The notes under the pieces: model-generated
Told to the model about the DNA's origin: nothing
The model's input: only the letters and a program-made list of their open reading frames with translations
Database searches by the model: none
Program-made: the position numbers and the translations under genes
NCBI GenBank assembly: GCA_964423345.1
Contig: CAYREV010000013.1
Span: forward strand, 1 to 64,000
Source of the DNA: CAYREV01 sp964423345
GTDB taxonomy: Bacteria; Bacteroidota; Rhodothermia; Balneolales; Balneolaceae
Direction of reading: 5' to 3'
Length of the DNA: 64,000 nucleotides
Shown here: positions 42,406-51,759 of the stretch, piece by piece
Position numbering within the stretch: the first letter of the stretch is position 1
Layout of the letters: the number at the start of each line of letters is the position of its first letter

Positions 42406-44337
42406 ATGGATATTGAGCTTGAAGACATAACCCCGGGCCCGCTACTGAGCAAGATAGAAACACCCGAAGACCTGAGGGAGCTGAATCCCGAACAGCTGGT
42501 CGACGTCTGTGATGAACTTCGGGATTTTATCATCGATATGGTTTCCGTCCACGGCGGACATTTCGGTGCAAGCCTCGGGGTGGTGGAGCTTACGGTGGCC
42601 CTGCATTATACCTATAACACCCCTGAAGATCTCCTGCTCTGGGATGTGGGCCATCAGGCCTACGGACACAAGATATTGACGGGACGAAGAGACCGGTTCC
42701 ACACCAACAGGAAATACGGCGGACTTTCCGGTTTCCCCAAACGAAGTGAAAGCAAGTACGACACCTTCGGCGTGGGGCATTCCAGCACCTCCATCTCCGC
42801 CGCCCTCGGCATGGCCGTATCCCGCGATCTCAGCGAGGAGGATAAAAAAATAGCCGCCGTGATAGGCGACGGCGCGATGACGGCGGGACTGGCTTTTGAG
42901 GCCATGAACAATGCCGGCGCCATGAATTCCGATATCCTGGTGATTCTCAATGACAACTGCATGTCTATCGACCCTAATGTGGGGGCGCTCAAGGAATACC
43001 TGACCGAAATCACCACCAGCAAGACCTTCAACAAGCTCAGGGATGAAATATACGATATGCTCGGCCACTTCAAGTCGGCCGGTGAAAAGATGCGCAAGGT
43101 AGCCTCCAAACTGGAGAAGGCCGTTACGGCTGCCATCACGCCCGGGGGACTTTTCCAGGCGCTGGGCTTCAAGTACTACGGGCCGGTAGACGGACACAAC
43201 GTCGACACCCTTCGGCGGCACCTGGAAGATCTCAGGGAGATACCGGGTCCAAAACTGCTGCATGCAGTGACCGTCAAGGGCAAGGGTTTCGCCCCCGCCG
43301 AGCGGGAGCAAACCAAATGGCACGCCCAAAGCAGCCCCTTCGACAAGATTACGGGTAAATCGCTGGTGCCCGAAAAGAAAGGGCCCAAGATACCGCGCTA
43401 CCAGCACGTCTTCGGCGATGCCATTGTGGAACTGGCCGAACAGGATGAGCGCATTGTGGGCATCACTCCCGCTATGCCCAGCGGATCCAGCCTCTGGCCG
43501 CTGATGAATACCTTTCCCGATCGGGCCTTCGATGTGGGTATTGCCGAACAGCACTCCATCACCTTTGCCGCCGGCCTGGCAGCGGAAGGGAAAAAAGCTT
43601 TTGCGGCCGTCTACTCTACCTTCCTCCAACGCGCCTATGACCAGGTGATTCACGATGTGGCCATACAGAAACTGCCGGTCGTATTCTGCATAGACCGGGC
43701 AGGCCTTGTGGGGGCCGACGGACCTACCCACCACGGACTTTATGATATTTCATATCTGCGGGCGGTTCCCAACATGATCGTCTCCTCCCCCCTCAACGAA
43801 GAGGAGTTGCGTGACATGATGTATACCGCTTCGAAACATGAAGAGGCGGCTTGGGCCATACGATATCCCCGCGGGGAAGCCACGGGCATGGACATTCCCG
43901 AAGGATTTAAGAAAATGGAGATCGGCAAGGGAGAATGCCTGCGGGAGGGCGACGAGGTAGCTATTCTCAGCTTCGGCCCCATGGGCAATTATGTGGCAGA
44001 GGCGGCCGACCGGCTGGAGGAGGAAGGAATCAAGATCGGGCACTTCAATATGCGTTTTGCCAAACCGCTGGATACCGGCCTCGTAGATGATGTATGCCGT
44101 TCCTACGAACATATCATCACCATTGAAGACGGAACCCGTCTGGGCGGCTTCGGCAGTGCCGTGGCCGAATACCTGGCCGACAAACCCCAACAGATCCCCC
44201 TGACCATCATGGGGGTTCCCGACCGGATTGTTGAACATGGCACCCAGGAGGAGTTGCACAGGGAAGTGGGGCTCGACCCCGAAAGCATCCGGAAAAAGGT
44301 ACACAGCGTGCTGAAATCTCTCTCCCTGAAAAGCTAG
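42406..44337 (+). CDS. dxs: 1-deoxy-D-xylulose-5-phosphate synthase
   Basis: Thiamine diphosphate enzyme of 643 residues that condenses pyruvate and glyceraldehyde 3-phosphate, the first step of the MEP isoprenoid pathway. Motifs seen are HGGHFGASLGVVELT, DVGHQAYGHKILTGR, GDGAMTAGLAFEAMNNAG (diphosphate-binding GDG...N), the transketolase-like pyrimidine domain with the catalytic Glu in FDVGIAEQHSITFAAGLA, DRAGLVGADGPTHHG and the C-terminal domain TIEDGTRLGGFGSAV. Full length. Tightly linked to xseB upstream and overlapping the convergent aat gene by four bases (CTAG serves both stops). Confidence 0.97.
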   Translation: MDIELEDITPGPLLSKIETPEDLRELNPEQLVDVCDELRDFIIDMVSVHGGHFGASLGVVELTVALHYTYNTPEDLLLWDVGHQAYGHKILTGRRDRFHTNRKYGGLSGFPKRSESKYDTFGVGHSSTSISAALGMAVSRDLSEEDKKIAAVIGDGAMTAGLAFEAMNNAGAMNSDILVILNDNCMSIDPNVGALKEYLTEITTSKTFNKLRDEIYDMLGHFKSAGEKMRKVASKLEKAVTAAITPGGLFQALGFKYYGPVDGHNVDTLRRHLEDLREIPGPKLLHAVTVKGKGFAPAEREQTKWHAQSSPFDKITGKSLVPEKKGPKIPRYQHVFGDAIVELAEQDERIVGITPAMPSGSSLWPLMNTFPDRAFDVGIAEQHSITFAAGLAAEGKKAFAAVYSTFLQRAYDQVIHDVAIQKLPVVFCIDRAGLVGADGPTHHGLYDISYLRAVPNMIVSSPLNEEELRDMMYTASKHEEAAWAIRYPRGEATGMDIPEGFKKMEIGKGECLREGDEVAILSFGPMGNYVAEAADRLEEEGIKIGHFNMRFAKPLDTGLVDDVCRSYEHIITIEDGTRLGGFGSAVAEYLADKPQQIPLTIMGVPDRIVEHGTQEELHREVGLDPESIRKKVHSVLKSLSLKS

Positions 44338-44945
44338 TATCCGCTCCGGCTATTTTCTGTCGGAACCCCTTCAAATGAAGCCTCTTTCACCAGGGCTTCC
44401 CGCAGCCTCCGCCGGTACGCCCCGGGCGATATTTCTATGCAACCGAAACGGGCAAGGTGCTCGCTCCAAAACTGGGTATCCCACAGTTCGAAGCCGCCCG
44501 CAACCAGCGCCTGGTGGGTCCAGTACAGGGCTACTTTAGAGGCTTCCTTTTTCCTGCCGAACATGGACTCCCCGAAAAAAGCGGCCCCCAGCGACACCCC
44601 GTACTGTCCCCCTACCAGCTTTCGCTCCCCGTCATATACACTTACCGAATGGGCGTGGCCGAGCTCGTGGAGTTTGCAGTAGGAGTCGATAAGCTCTTCG
44701 GATATCCAGGTCGACTCCCTGTCGGCGCAGCCCTCCATTACCTGCCGAAAAGCGTGATCAAACCGTATCTGATAATGTTCATTTCGAATGATGCGCCTGA
44801 CATTGGAGGAAACCCGGAAATTATCCAGGGGTATGATACCGCGGCGGCTGGAAGTATACCATTCCGCCTCCGGGGCATCCCGGGAATCGGCCATCGGAAA
44901 GATGCCGTTGGCATATCCTGTTAGCAGCTCTTCGGTCGAGATCAT
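44334..44945 (-). CDS. aat: Leucyl/phenylalanyl-tRNA-protein transferase
   Basis: Transfers Leu or Phe from tRNA to N-terminal Arg or Lys of proteins, marking them for ClpS/ClpAP degradation by the N-degron pathway. The 203-residue protein is typical in size: LLTGYANGIFPMAD at the N-terminus, WYTSSRRGIIPL, HELGHAHSVSVYDGE, the GGQYGVSLGAAFFGESMF active-site region, ASKVALYW and ELWDTQFW. No clp genes are in the window. The stop codon is embedded in the CTAG that also ends dxs. The start at 44945 gives the canonical N-terminus. Confidence 0.95.
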   Translation of the reverse strand: MISTEELLTGYANGIFPMADSRDAPEAEWYTSSRRGIIPLDNFRVSSNVRRIIRNEHYQIRFDHAFRQVMEGCADRESTWISEELIDSYCKLHELGHAHSVSVYDGERKLVGGQYGVSLGAAFFGESMFGRKKEASKVALYWTHQALVAGGFELWDTQFWSEHLARFGCIEISPGAYRRRLREALVKEASFEGVPTENSRSGY

Positions 44946-45063
44946 ACGTTTGGGGTAAAGCGGGACGGTTTCCCATCCTCCGTTTTAAATTACCATTACA
45001 GCTTATAGGAAGATGCTACGTATTGATACCATCACGGCCGGTGATGGCATCCATCCCAACCGG

Positions 45064-47526
45064 TTACCAGCCACAGCCCAGGACTGCCTCGCCGCTGCCG
45101 ATAGGCGAGCCCGGGGGCGGCGACAAGGGAGGAGTCAGCTCCCTGATACGTTCCGGGTGCTCAAAATAGTCTCCTATCATTTTGCTTCCGTAACGGTAAG
45201 CCGCCTTCCACTGTTCATCTCCCGATTCCGCGGCCTGCGTATCCAGCCACCCGCGGAGATTTTCCAGCTTATGGTGCACAACCGCCCTGACCTGGCTGGA
45301 AGCGTCATCGTCAGCTGCCAGATCGATCATGTTGTACAGCGTTACGAAGTTGACCGTACGCCTGACGGCCCCGTCGTAGCCCTGCAGGGGCTCCCCTTTC
45401 CAGGTTGCCGACAGCACCCGGTCTATCATCTCCGACAGGCCCGTGTAGTTGCTGTCCCGTGCCTCATAGTCGACCAGCCTGGCTGCCCGGTTACGATTGA
45501 ACAGCAGGGAGATCGTCATATGGGCCGCCGTCTCTGCGGCACCCAGCGGATCGAAGGCGGGATCGGTATAACTGTTAAAGAGCTCCCTCGAACCGTAATA
45601 ACCGATGGGACGCGGGGGTATCAGGCTCACAACGGCTTCCGGCATGCGGAGGTTGTCCACCGCAACGGTGTTCAGCATGGCATCCAGAGCCGCCCGCTGC
45701 CTTTCGGCTGAAACAGGTTCCGGCCCCTCCTGGACGCCTCCCCTGATATTATAGGAGTAATCCATACCCCCCAGAAGTTTAACCGTTCCCTCGATCTGGT
45801 AGCGGTGATACAGGTATATGGGGACCAGCACATCCTCCAGCTTTGCCATGGGGGTGCCCGAAGGTATGTTGGAGTCCGAGAAATTATCGAGGGCGATCTT
45901 CCTCACATCCATTATGTGGTTCAGCTGCTCAACAGCATCCACCCCGTTGTCCCATAGGTGGGCCCGGGGGTGGGCGCCGCCTTCGGGGCGTGCATCGGCG
46001 TCCGATATAAACTTCAGTCCATGTTCAAAAGCGTTTTCCAGTATTGTATCCAGCTTCTTCCCCTCGTCGGTGCCTTCCGGATAGTCCTGGTAGCCGTAGC
46101 GAATGGAAACCTTGTCCCACTCCCCTATACCCGTATCATAGGCTTCCGAAAGGTCCGGGGTGCCGTTCTCAATATTCACTTTGGGAGCCGGGTAATCCAT
46201 CACCGAGGCCCTGTCGTTGGTACTGGCCGCAAAGTTGTGGGCCAGTCCCAGGGTATGGCCCACCTCATGGGCCGACAGCTGCCGGATCCGGGCAAGGGCC
46301 ATCTCAAGCATGGGATCGTTCTCGCCTTTCTCTCCCTCCCCGTAGGGGGAAAGCAGCCCTTCGGCGATCAGGTAATCCTGTCGCACGCGCAGCGAGCCGA
46401 GCAGCACATGGCCCTTTATAATCTCACCCGTCCTCGGGTCCACCACCGACGAGCCGTAGGACCAGCCCCGTGTCGAGCGGTGTACCCAGTTGATCACATT
46501 GTACCGGACATCCAGCGGGTGGGCATCTTCCGGTAGCATCTTCACCCGGAAGGCATTTTTGTATCCGGCTGCCTCAAAAGCCTGGTTCCACCAGCGGGCT
46601 CCATCCAGCAGGGCGCTTCGCACCGGTTCGGGCGTTCCGGGATCCAGGTAGTAGACAATCGGTTCGACCGGCTCGCTCATCTCGGCTCCCGGATTTTTCT
46701 TTTTAAGACGGTGGCGGGTGATATACCGCTTGGTCAGCGACTCGCCGATGGGCGTGCTGTAATCCTGGTAGCTCATTCCGAAATAGCCGGAGCGGGGATC
46801 AAAGACCCGGGGTTCGTATCCCTCGTCGGGCAGCTTCACCAACGAGTGGTGCTGGCGGACCGTCACCGAGGCCGATGTCGGGGACACCGATCGAATCTGT
46901 CTTCCCGAGGCATCGCCGGTGAAAGTCAATGTCGCTTCAAATTCCGTGTTTTGGGGAAAGTTCATCGTCCCCTCCCTGAATAGGGCCGAACGTGAATCGT
47001 CCGGCCGGTAGTTTCCCTGTCCCCGGCCTTTCAGCTGCTCCGAAACTCCATGGGCGTCCCTTAGCAGGAATCCCGTGATATCGACCAGCACCCTTCCATC
47101 CTCTTCGGCCGCCACCTCGAATCCCCATAGCACCGACTGTGCAAAAGCATCACGGACCGACTTCCTCTCTTTTCGGTTGTCGGTAATCGCACGGTAGGAA
47201 TAGTTGGGCTGCACCATTAAAACTTTCGGGCCCCTTCGGTCAAAGTAAACCACCCGGCTGTCGCCCAGCTGATTGCGGTCCAGTCCGATATCGTTGGAGC
47301 CCACCCCGGCCGCCAGGGAGTTTACATAGAGGAACTCCCGGTTCAGCTTGTCGATCTCCAGCCAGACCTTTCCCCGGTCTTCATCCCAGTAGTAGGTAAA
47401 ATAGCCTTTATGCTGTTCGAGTCCTTTGGTTTTCTCACTGATGGAGGGGGTCTCCTTTGTCTCCTGGGCTATGGCAGTCGCTGCCATGCAGAGAAGGGCC
47501 AGCCCTAAGGTTGCCAGTCGTTTCAT
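45064..47526 (-). CDS. Secreted zinc-dependent metalloprotease (DUF5117/DUF4953 type)
   Basis: Large exported protein of 820 residues. A cleavable signal peptide ends about AIA-QE (residue 20). An N-terminal beta-rich part (DUF5118/DUF5117 type, about 30-290) carries YFTYYWDEDRGKVWLEI and LAAGVGSNDIGLDRNQLG. The metzincin-like catalytic domain holds HEVGHTLGLAH (420-430) and a downstream Met-turn, SVMDYP (441-446); the C-terminal half is the DUF4953 region. Such proteins are common and multicopy in Bacteroidota; natural substrates are unknown. It lies between aat and fabI, both on the same strand, but spacing does not suggest one transcript with aat. Confidence 0.9.
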   Translation of the reverse strand: MKRLATLGLALLCMAATAIAQETKETPSISEKTKGLEQHKGYFTYYWDEDRGKVWLEIDKLNREFLYVNSLAAGVGSNDIGLDRNQLGDSRVVYFDRRGPKVLMVQPNYSYRAITDNRKERKSVRDAFAQSVLWGFEVAAEEDGRVLVDITGFLLRDAHGVSEQLKGRGQGNYRPDDSRSALFREGTMNFPQNTEFEATLTFTGDASGRQIRSVSPTSASVTVRQHHSLVKLPDEGYEPRVFDPRSGYFGMSYQDYSTPIGESLTKRYITRHRLKKKNPGAEMSEPVEPIVYYLDPGTPEPVRSALLDGARWWNQAFEAAGYKNAFRVKMLPEDAHPLDVRYNVINWVHRSTRGWSYGSSVVDPRTGEIIKGHVLLGSLRVRQDYLIAEGLLSPYGEGEKGENDPMLEMALARIRQLSAHEVGHTLGLAHNFAASTNDRASVMDYPAPKVNIENGTPDLSEAYDTGIGEWDKVSIRYGYQDYPEGTDEGKKLDTILENAFEHGLKFISDADARPEGGAHPRAHLWDNGVDAVEQLNHIMDVRKIALDNFSDSNIPSGTPMAKLEDVLVPIYLYHRYQIEGTVKLLGGMDYSYNIRGGVQEGPEPVSAERQRAALDAMLNTVAVDNLRMPEAVVSLIPPRPIGYYGSRELFNSYTDPAFDPLGAAETAAHMTISLLFNRNRAARLVDYEARDSNYTGLSEMIDRVLSATWKGEPLQGYDGAVRRTVNFVTLYNMIDLAADDDASSQVRAVVHHKLENLRGWLDTQAAESGDEQWKAAYRYGSKMIGDYFEHPERIRELTPPLSPPPGSPIGSGEAVLGCGW

Positions 47527-47558
47527 AATGGTCGGGTATAGGTTATGAAAAATATTTT

Positions 47559-48395
47559 TTATTCCTCATCCGAATACAGCTTCGCAAGGTCGTTGATCAT
47601 ATCCTCGTTGATACCGGCATTCACAAAACCGCCGTCGTGGTAGAGGTTCTGCATGGTCACTTTGCGGGTCAGGTCCGAAAAGAGCGTCACGCAGTAGTCG
47701 GCGCAGTCGTCGGCCGATGGATTGCCCATGGGAGCCAGCTTGTCGGCAAAGGTGTACATGCCGTCAAAACCCTTGATTCCGCTGCCGGCCGAGGTCTGGG
47801 TGGGCGCCTGCGAAATGGTGTTGACCCGAATCCCGCGGTCGGCCAGCCTGCTTCCGTAATTACGGGCCACGCTTTCCAGCAGCGCCTTGGCGTCGTTCAT
47901 ATCACTGTACTTGGAAAAGATACGCTGCGCACCGATATAAGAGAGGGCCACGATGCTGGCGCCCTCATTCAGCAGTTCCGCCTCCTCGGCGAAATGTAGA
48001 ATCTTATGCAGGGAAATGGCGGATATGTCCAGGGTCTGCTGGTACCAGTGATAGTTCAGTTCCCGGTACTCCTTGTTTTTGCGGATATTGGGCGACATCC
48101 CGATGGCGTGGAGGATAAAATCAACCTTCCCATACTCATCCTTCACCTTTTCCATCAGCTCCTCAACTTCATCCTCCTTGGAGACATCGCACGGGTAGAT
48201 AGAGGAACCCGTCTTTTCGGCCAGGCCATCCAGCTGTCCCAGCCGCAGTGCCACCGGTGCATTGGACAGGGCAAATTCGGCGCCCTCCCGGTCGCAGGCC
48301 AGGGCTATGCGCCAGGCGATACTCCGCTCATCCAGCGCTCCGAAGATGATTCCTTTCTTCCCTTTCAAGAGTCCGTATCCGTTTGCGTCTGCCAT
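47559..48395 (-). CDS. fabI: Enoyl-ACP reductase (NADH), FabI type
   Basis: SDR-family enzyme of about 278 residues that performs the last reduction of each fatty acid elongation cycle. The N-terminal LLKGKKGIIFGALDERSIAW is the FabI cofactor-binding pattern, followed by LSNAP, FILHAIGMSP, the SYIGAQRI strand with the first conserved Tyr, and the Tyr-x6-Lys catalytic pair in YSDMNDAK. The ATG at 48395 is preferred over an in-frame TTG four codons earlier. FabI is the target of triclosan-type inhibitors in other bacteria; I see no residue that lets me judge sensitivity. Divergent from ffh. Confidence 0.94.
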   Translation of the reverse strand: MADANGYGLLKGKKGIIFGALDERSIAWRIALACDREGAEFALSNAPVALRLGQLDGLAEKTGSSIYPCDVSKEDEVEELMEKVKDEYGKVDFILHAIGMSPNIRKNKEYRELNYHWYQQTLDISAISLHKILHFAEEAELLNEGASIVALSYIGAQRIFSKYSDMNDAKALLESVARNYGSRLADRGIRVNTISQAPTQTSAGSGIKGFDGMYTFADKLAPMGNPSADDCADYCVTLFSDLTRKVTMQNLYHDGGFVNAGINEDMINDLAKLYSDEE

Positions 48396-48704
48396 ATCTA
48401 TATCCAAATTTGTTGCTTGGGTTAAATGATGTGAGAAAATAACAAAAGAAATGATTCAATTCCGAATGGAACCCCTATCGAAACATACGGGTCCCAAACC
48501 GGCGGAAAGAACCCATCAAACGTTTTTCAGGCGGCCCTGCGGGACTGCACCTTTCTCCCTTAGCCGGCCATTATTTTCGGGAAGAAGGACCCCGGATTTT
48601 TAAAAATTTATTCTGTTGATAAGACAATAATTTGTCCTTATTTTTCGAGACTTTGCGACCTTCGCGGAAAACCGTAACAAAATACCATAAGCAGCCTTTA
48701 ACCC
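48396..48704. other. Divergent intergenic region, 309 bases
   Basis: Separates fabI and the ffh operon and must contain both promoters. The half nearer ffh is A+T-rich. I looked for a 4.5S RNA gene here and found none of its conserved GNAR tetraloop or GGAAGG-type motifs. No riboswitch was recognised. Confidence 0.5.
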
Positions 48705-50042
48705 ATGTTTGAAGATTTATCGTCAAAATTGGATAAAGCCTTTCAGTCGCTGAAAGGTGAAGCCAAGATCAGTGATGTCAATATCGCTGAGACGGTACGG
48801 GAGATCCGTCGGGCCCTGCTGGATGCCGACGTGAATTACGAGGTTGCCAAGGAATTTACCAACACGGTAAAAGAGCGGGCCATGGGCGAAGAGGTGCTGA
48901 CCTCGGTCAACCCCGGGCAGCAATTTACCAAAATCGTATACGACGAGGTGGTCGATATCCTGGGCCAGGAGCGGGAAGATATTTCCGTAGCCCATACACC
49001 CCCGACCGTTATACTGATTGCGGGACTGCAGGGATCCGGTAAAACCACTTTTTCGGCAAAGCTTGCACGATACCTGAAGCGGGAAAACAACCGCAATCCC
49101 ATACTGGCTGCCGCCGATGTCTACCGCCCGGCGGCCATCGATCAGCTCAAGACGCTGGCCGACTCCATTGACGTTCCGGTGTATTCCATCGGGCAGAAGG
49201 ATGCAGTTCGTGCGGCAAAAGAAGCGGTATCAATGGCAAAAAGCCTGGCGCTGGATACGGTGATTATTGACACCGCCGGCCGCATGCATGTGGATGAAAA
49301 GATGATGCAGGAGGTGGCTGAGATCAAGGAGGCCGTTCAGCCGAATGAAATCCTCTTTGTGGTCGACTCCATGACCGGGCAGGATGCGGTTAACACCGCC
49401 AAGGAATTTAACGAACAAATAAACTACGACGGGGTGGTACTCACCAAGCTTGACGGTGACACCCGGGGTGGAGCTGCGCTCTCCATCAAGAATGTAGTGC
49501 ACAAACCGATTAAGTTTGTGAGCACGGGCGAGAAACTTGACGCCCTTTCGCCTTTTTACCCGGACCGCATGGCCCAGCGCATTCTCGGCATGGGAGATGT
49601 GGTGTCGCTGGTCGAAAAGGCACAAAAGGAATTTGACCAGGAAGAAGCAGAGAAGCTGCAGAAGAAAATTAAATCCGACAAGTTTGACCTTGAGGATTTC
49701 AAACAGCAGCTTCAACAGATTAAAGGCATGGGCAATATCTCAGACCTCGTCGGTATGATTCCCGGCGCCGGCAAGGCATTGCAGGACCAGGAAATTGACG
49801 AGGATGCGTTCAAGCCCATTGAAGCTATTATTAACTCCATGACGCCCGAAGAGCGTCACAATCCCGAAATCCTGAATGCCACACGCAGGCGGCGTATCGC
49901 CCGCGGTTCGGGCACGAAGGTAAGGGATGTGAACGACCTGCTGAAACAGTTCGAACAGATGAAGAAGATGATGAAACAGTTCTCAGGCATGGGCAAGATT
50001 GGAAAGATGATGAAAGGCATGAAAAACATGCCTTTCGGTTAA
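48705..50042 (+). CDS. ffh: Signal recognition particle protein Ffh (SRP54)
   Basis: GTPase of 445 residues that binds 4.5S RNA and signal sequences of nascent membrane proteins, delivering ribosomes to FtsY. N domain at about 1-85, then G1 GLQGSGKTTF, DVYRPAAIDQL, DTAGRMHVD, TKLDGDTRGG. The methionine-rich M domain starts near 300 (MGDVV, IKGMGNISDLVGMIPG) and ends MKKMMKQFSGMGKIGKMMKGM. First gene of the ffh-rpsP-rimM-trmD-rplS operon. Confidence 0.97.
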   Translation: MFEDLSSKLDKAFQSLKGEAKISDVNIAETVREIRRALLDADVNYEVAKEFTNTVKERAMGEEVLTSVNPGQQFTKIVYDEVVDILGQEREDISVAHTPPTVILIAGLQGSGKTTFSAKLARYLKRENNRNPILAAADVYRPAAIDQLKTLADSIDVPVYSIGQKDAVRAAKEAVSMAKSLALDTVIIDTAGRMHVDEKMMQEVAEIKEAVQPNEILFVVDSMTGQDAVNTAKEFNEQINYDGVVLTKLDGDTRGGAALSIKNVVHKPIKFVSTGEKLDALSPFYPDRMAQRILGMGDVVSLVEKAQKEFDQEEAEKLQKKIKSDKFDLEDFKQQLQQIKGMGNISDLVGMIPGAGKALQDQEIDEDAFKPIEAIINSMTPEERHNPEILNATRRRRIARGSGTKVRDVNDLLKQFEQMKKMMKQFSGMGKIGKMMKGMKNMPFG

Positions 50043-50164
50043 CAAAAATGTACATGTGTTGAAATAGAATGGCTGGACGGTTATTAGCCGACCGGGCAGC
50101 CTGATAAGTTTTGCGCAAGATTCCGAAAACTTCCTCTATTCACTCAACGCAAATTTAAGTAAAC

Positions 50165-50178
50165 GGAGAAAAACATTG
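50165..50178 (+). promoter_or_regulatory. Ribosome binding site and TTG start of rpsP
   Basis: GGAG at 50165-50168 stands 7 bases before a TTG at 50176. The S16 sequence begins exactly at this TTG (MLRIRLQRRG), and the next ATG is 78 codons later in the fold, so TTG must be the start. Confidence 0.8.
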
Positions 50179-51162
50179 CTAAGAATAAGATTACAACGCA
50201 GAGGCCGTAGAAAAAGGCCGATCCACCATATCGTGGTAGCCGACAGCCGGAAACCGCGTGACGGACGCATTATCGAAGACCTCGGACGTTTCGACAACCT
50301 GACCCCAAAAAACCAGGTCGACCTGAATGAAGACCGGGCCATACACTGGCTTAAAAAGGGTGCTCAACCAACCGACACCGTCAGGTCCATCTTCAAGGAG
50401 CAGGGTATTATGTACCGGATGCACCTTATTCGATGGGGCAAATCTGAAGAGGAAATTGAAGAGGCTATAGCTGAATGGCGCGAGGCCCGGGAAGCCAAGG
50501 AAGAGAAGGAACCCAGCCGCAAGGAGCGTCAAAAGGCCATGCTTGAAGCTGAAGAGAAAGAGTACCAGAAGCAGCTCAAGAAGAAAGCCGAAGAAGCGGC
50601 CAAGGAAAAAGCCAAGCAGGAAGCCCTTTCCTCGGACGATGAGGAAGAAGCTGCCGCCGAAACCGAAGAGGCCGCCGCTGAAGAAGTGGAAGCTCCCGCT
50701 GAGGAGACGGAAACAGCTGAGGAGGCCACCGAGACTGAAGAGGTAGCTGAAGAAACAGAAGAAGCTGCCGAGCCGGAAGCCGAAGCAAAGGAAGAAGCGG
50801 AAGCTGAGGAATCCAAAGAGGCTGCCGCGGAAGAAGCGGAAGAGCCTGCTGCGGAATCCGAAGAAACCCAGGAAGCCGCTGAAGCGGAAGAAGAAGCTGC
50901 CGAAGAAGAGCAGGCGGAAACCGCTGAGGAAGCCCCGGAAGAAACCGAAGAAAAAGCCGAAGCAGCTGAGGAAGCCGAAGAGGCTGAAGAGGCGGAAGAA
51001 GCTGAAGCGGAGTCTGCTGAAACGGTTTCAACGGATATGCTGGCCAAAGAGGCCATCAAGCATATAGAAGATACGCCCCTCGAGGAACTTGAAGGATTTG
51101 TTCCCGACGACGAAGACCGTGTCACGGTTCAGCGTGCCTGGGAAGACAAAAAAGAAGGATAG
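50176..51162 (+). CDS. rpsP: 30S ribosomal protein S16 with very long acidic C-terminal extension
   Basis: Residues 1-85 are ordinary bS16, needed in 30S assembly: IRLQRRGRRKRPIHHIVVAD, DSRKPRDGRIIEDLGRFD, AIHWLKKGAQPTDTV. The protein then continues to 328 residues, against about 80-90 in most bacteria and about 180 in Bacteroides. Residues 88-150 are a charged helix, 152-283 consist almost entirely of Glu and Ala with some Thr, Pro and Ser, and 284-328 (AKEAIKHIEDTPLEELEGF, then DEDRVTVQRAWEDK) look like a small folded motif. The frame stays open through low-complexity DNA without a stop, so the extension looks genuine. TTG start with a good ribosome binding site. Confidence 0.95.
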   Translation: MLRIRLQRRGRRKRPIHHIVVADSRKPRDGRIIEDLGRFDNLTPKNQVDLNEDRAIHWLKKGAQPTDTVRSIFKEQGIMYRMHLIRWGKSEEEIEEAIAEWREAREAKEEKEPSRKERQKAMLEAEEKEYQKQLKKKAEEAAKEKAKQEALSSDDEEEAAAETEEAAAEEVEAPAEETETAEEATETEEVAEETEEAAEPEAEAKEEAEAEESKEAAAEEAEEPAAESEETQEAAEAEEEAAEEEQAETAEEAPEETEEKAEAAEEAEEAEEAEEAEAESAETVSTDMLAKEAIKHIEDTPLEELEGFVPDDEDRVTVQRAWEDKKEG

Positions 51163-51218
51163 CAATCAATATTACCCAAGCATGCCGGGCTCTTTAGTTG
51201 GGCATAGCAAGAATAACA

Positions 51219-51758
51219 ATGCTGGAACCTATTGAAGACCAGTATAAAAAAATCGGGTATATAGCCCGGTCGCACGGAGTTAAGGGGGAGGTTTTAATAA
51301 TCTCCCGCATCGGCGCTCCGCAACTTTTTGACGAAATTGAGCTGGCACATATTCAAAATGCCAGGGGGGACCTTGTCCCCGCCCGTATTGAGTCGGTACG
51401 GGCTCAGCAAAAAAACAACCGGCTTTCGTTCTTTGTAAAATTTGAGCACGTGACTGACCGCAACCAGGCAGAACAACTGAAAGACTTGCCCGTTTATGTT
51501 TCAAGGGACAAGACCGACGGCCTGGTTGACGAGGAGAAGCAGGTGGATCTGAATTCTTTCGATGTAGTTGATGAACAGGGCACCCGGATAGGGACCGTTC
51601 AGGACATCATCGAAAATCCGGCCCACCCCATCCTCGAAGTAATCACCGAAGACGACCGGACTTTGCTTATTCCGATGGTAGACCATTACGTGGTTTCCGT
51701 CGATGAGGAACAGGAAACGGTCAAGTGCCATAACATCAATCAACTGGCTGACTTGTAA
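51219..51758 (+). CDS. rimM: Ribosome maturation factor RimM
   Basis: Binds S19 and assists maturation of the 30S head and of 16S rRNA. The 179-residue protein has the N-terminal RimM barrel ([14 protein letters not shown]) and a C-terminal PRC barrel ([18 protein letters not shown] and [14 protein letters not shown]). The ATG at 51219 is chosen over an upstream in-frame TTG. The start of trmD follows one base after the stop, a translationally coupled arrangement. Confidence 0.94.
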   Translation: MLEPIEDQYKKIGYIARSHGVKGEVLIISRIGAPQLFDEIELAHIQNARGDLVPARIESVRAQQKNNRLSFFVKFEHVTDRNQAEQLKDLPVYVSRDKTDGLVDEEKQVDLNSFDVVDEQGTRIGTVQDIIENPAHPILEVITEDDRTLLIPMVDHYVVSVDEEQETVKCHNINQLADL

Positions 51759-51759
51759 G

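Noticed and set aside
50529..51125. Serine/alanine-rich minus-strand frame opposite rpsP
   Set aside because: It is the complement of Glu/Ala codons in the S16 tail and has no independent support.
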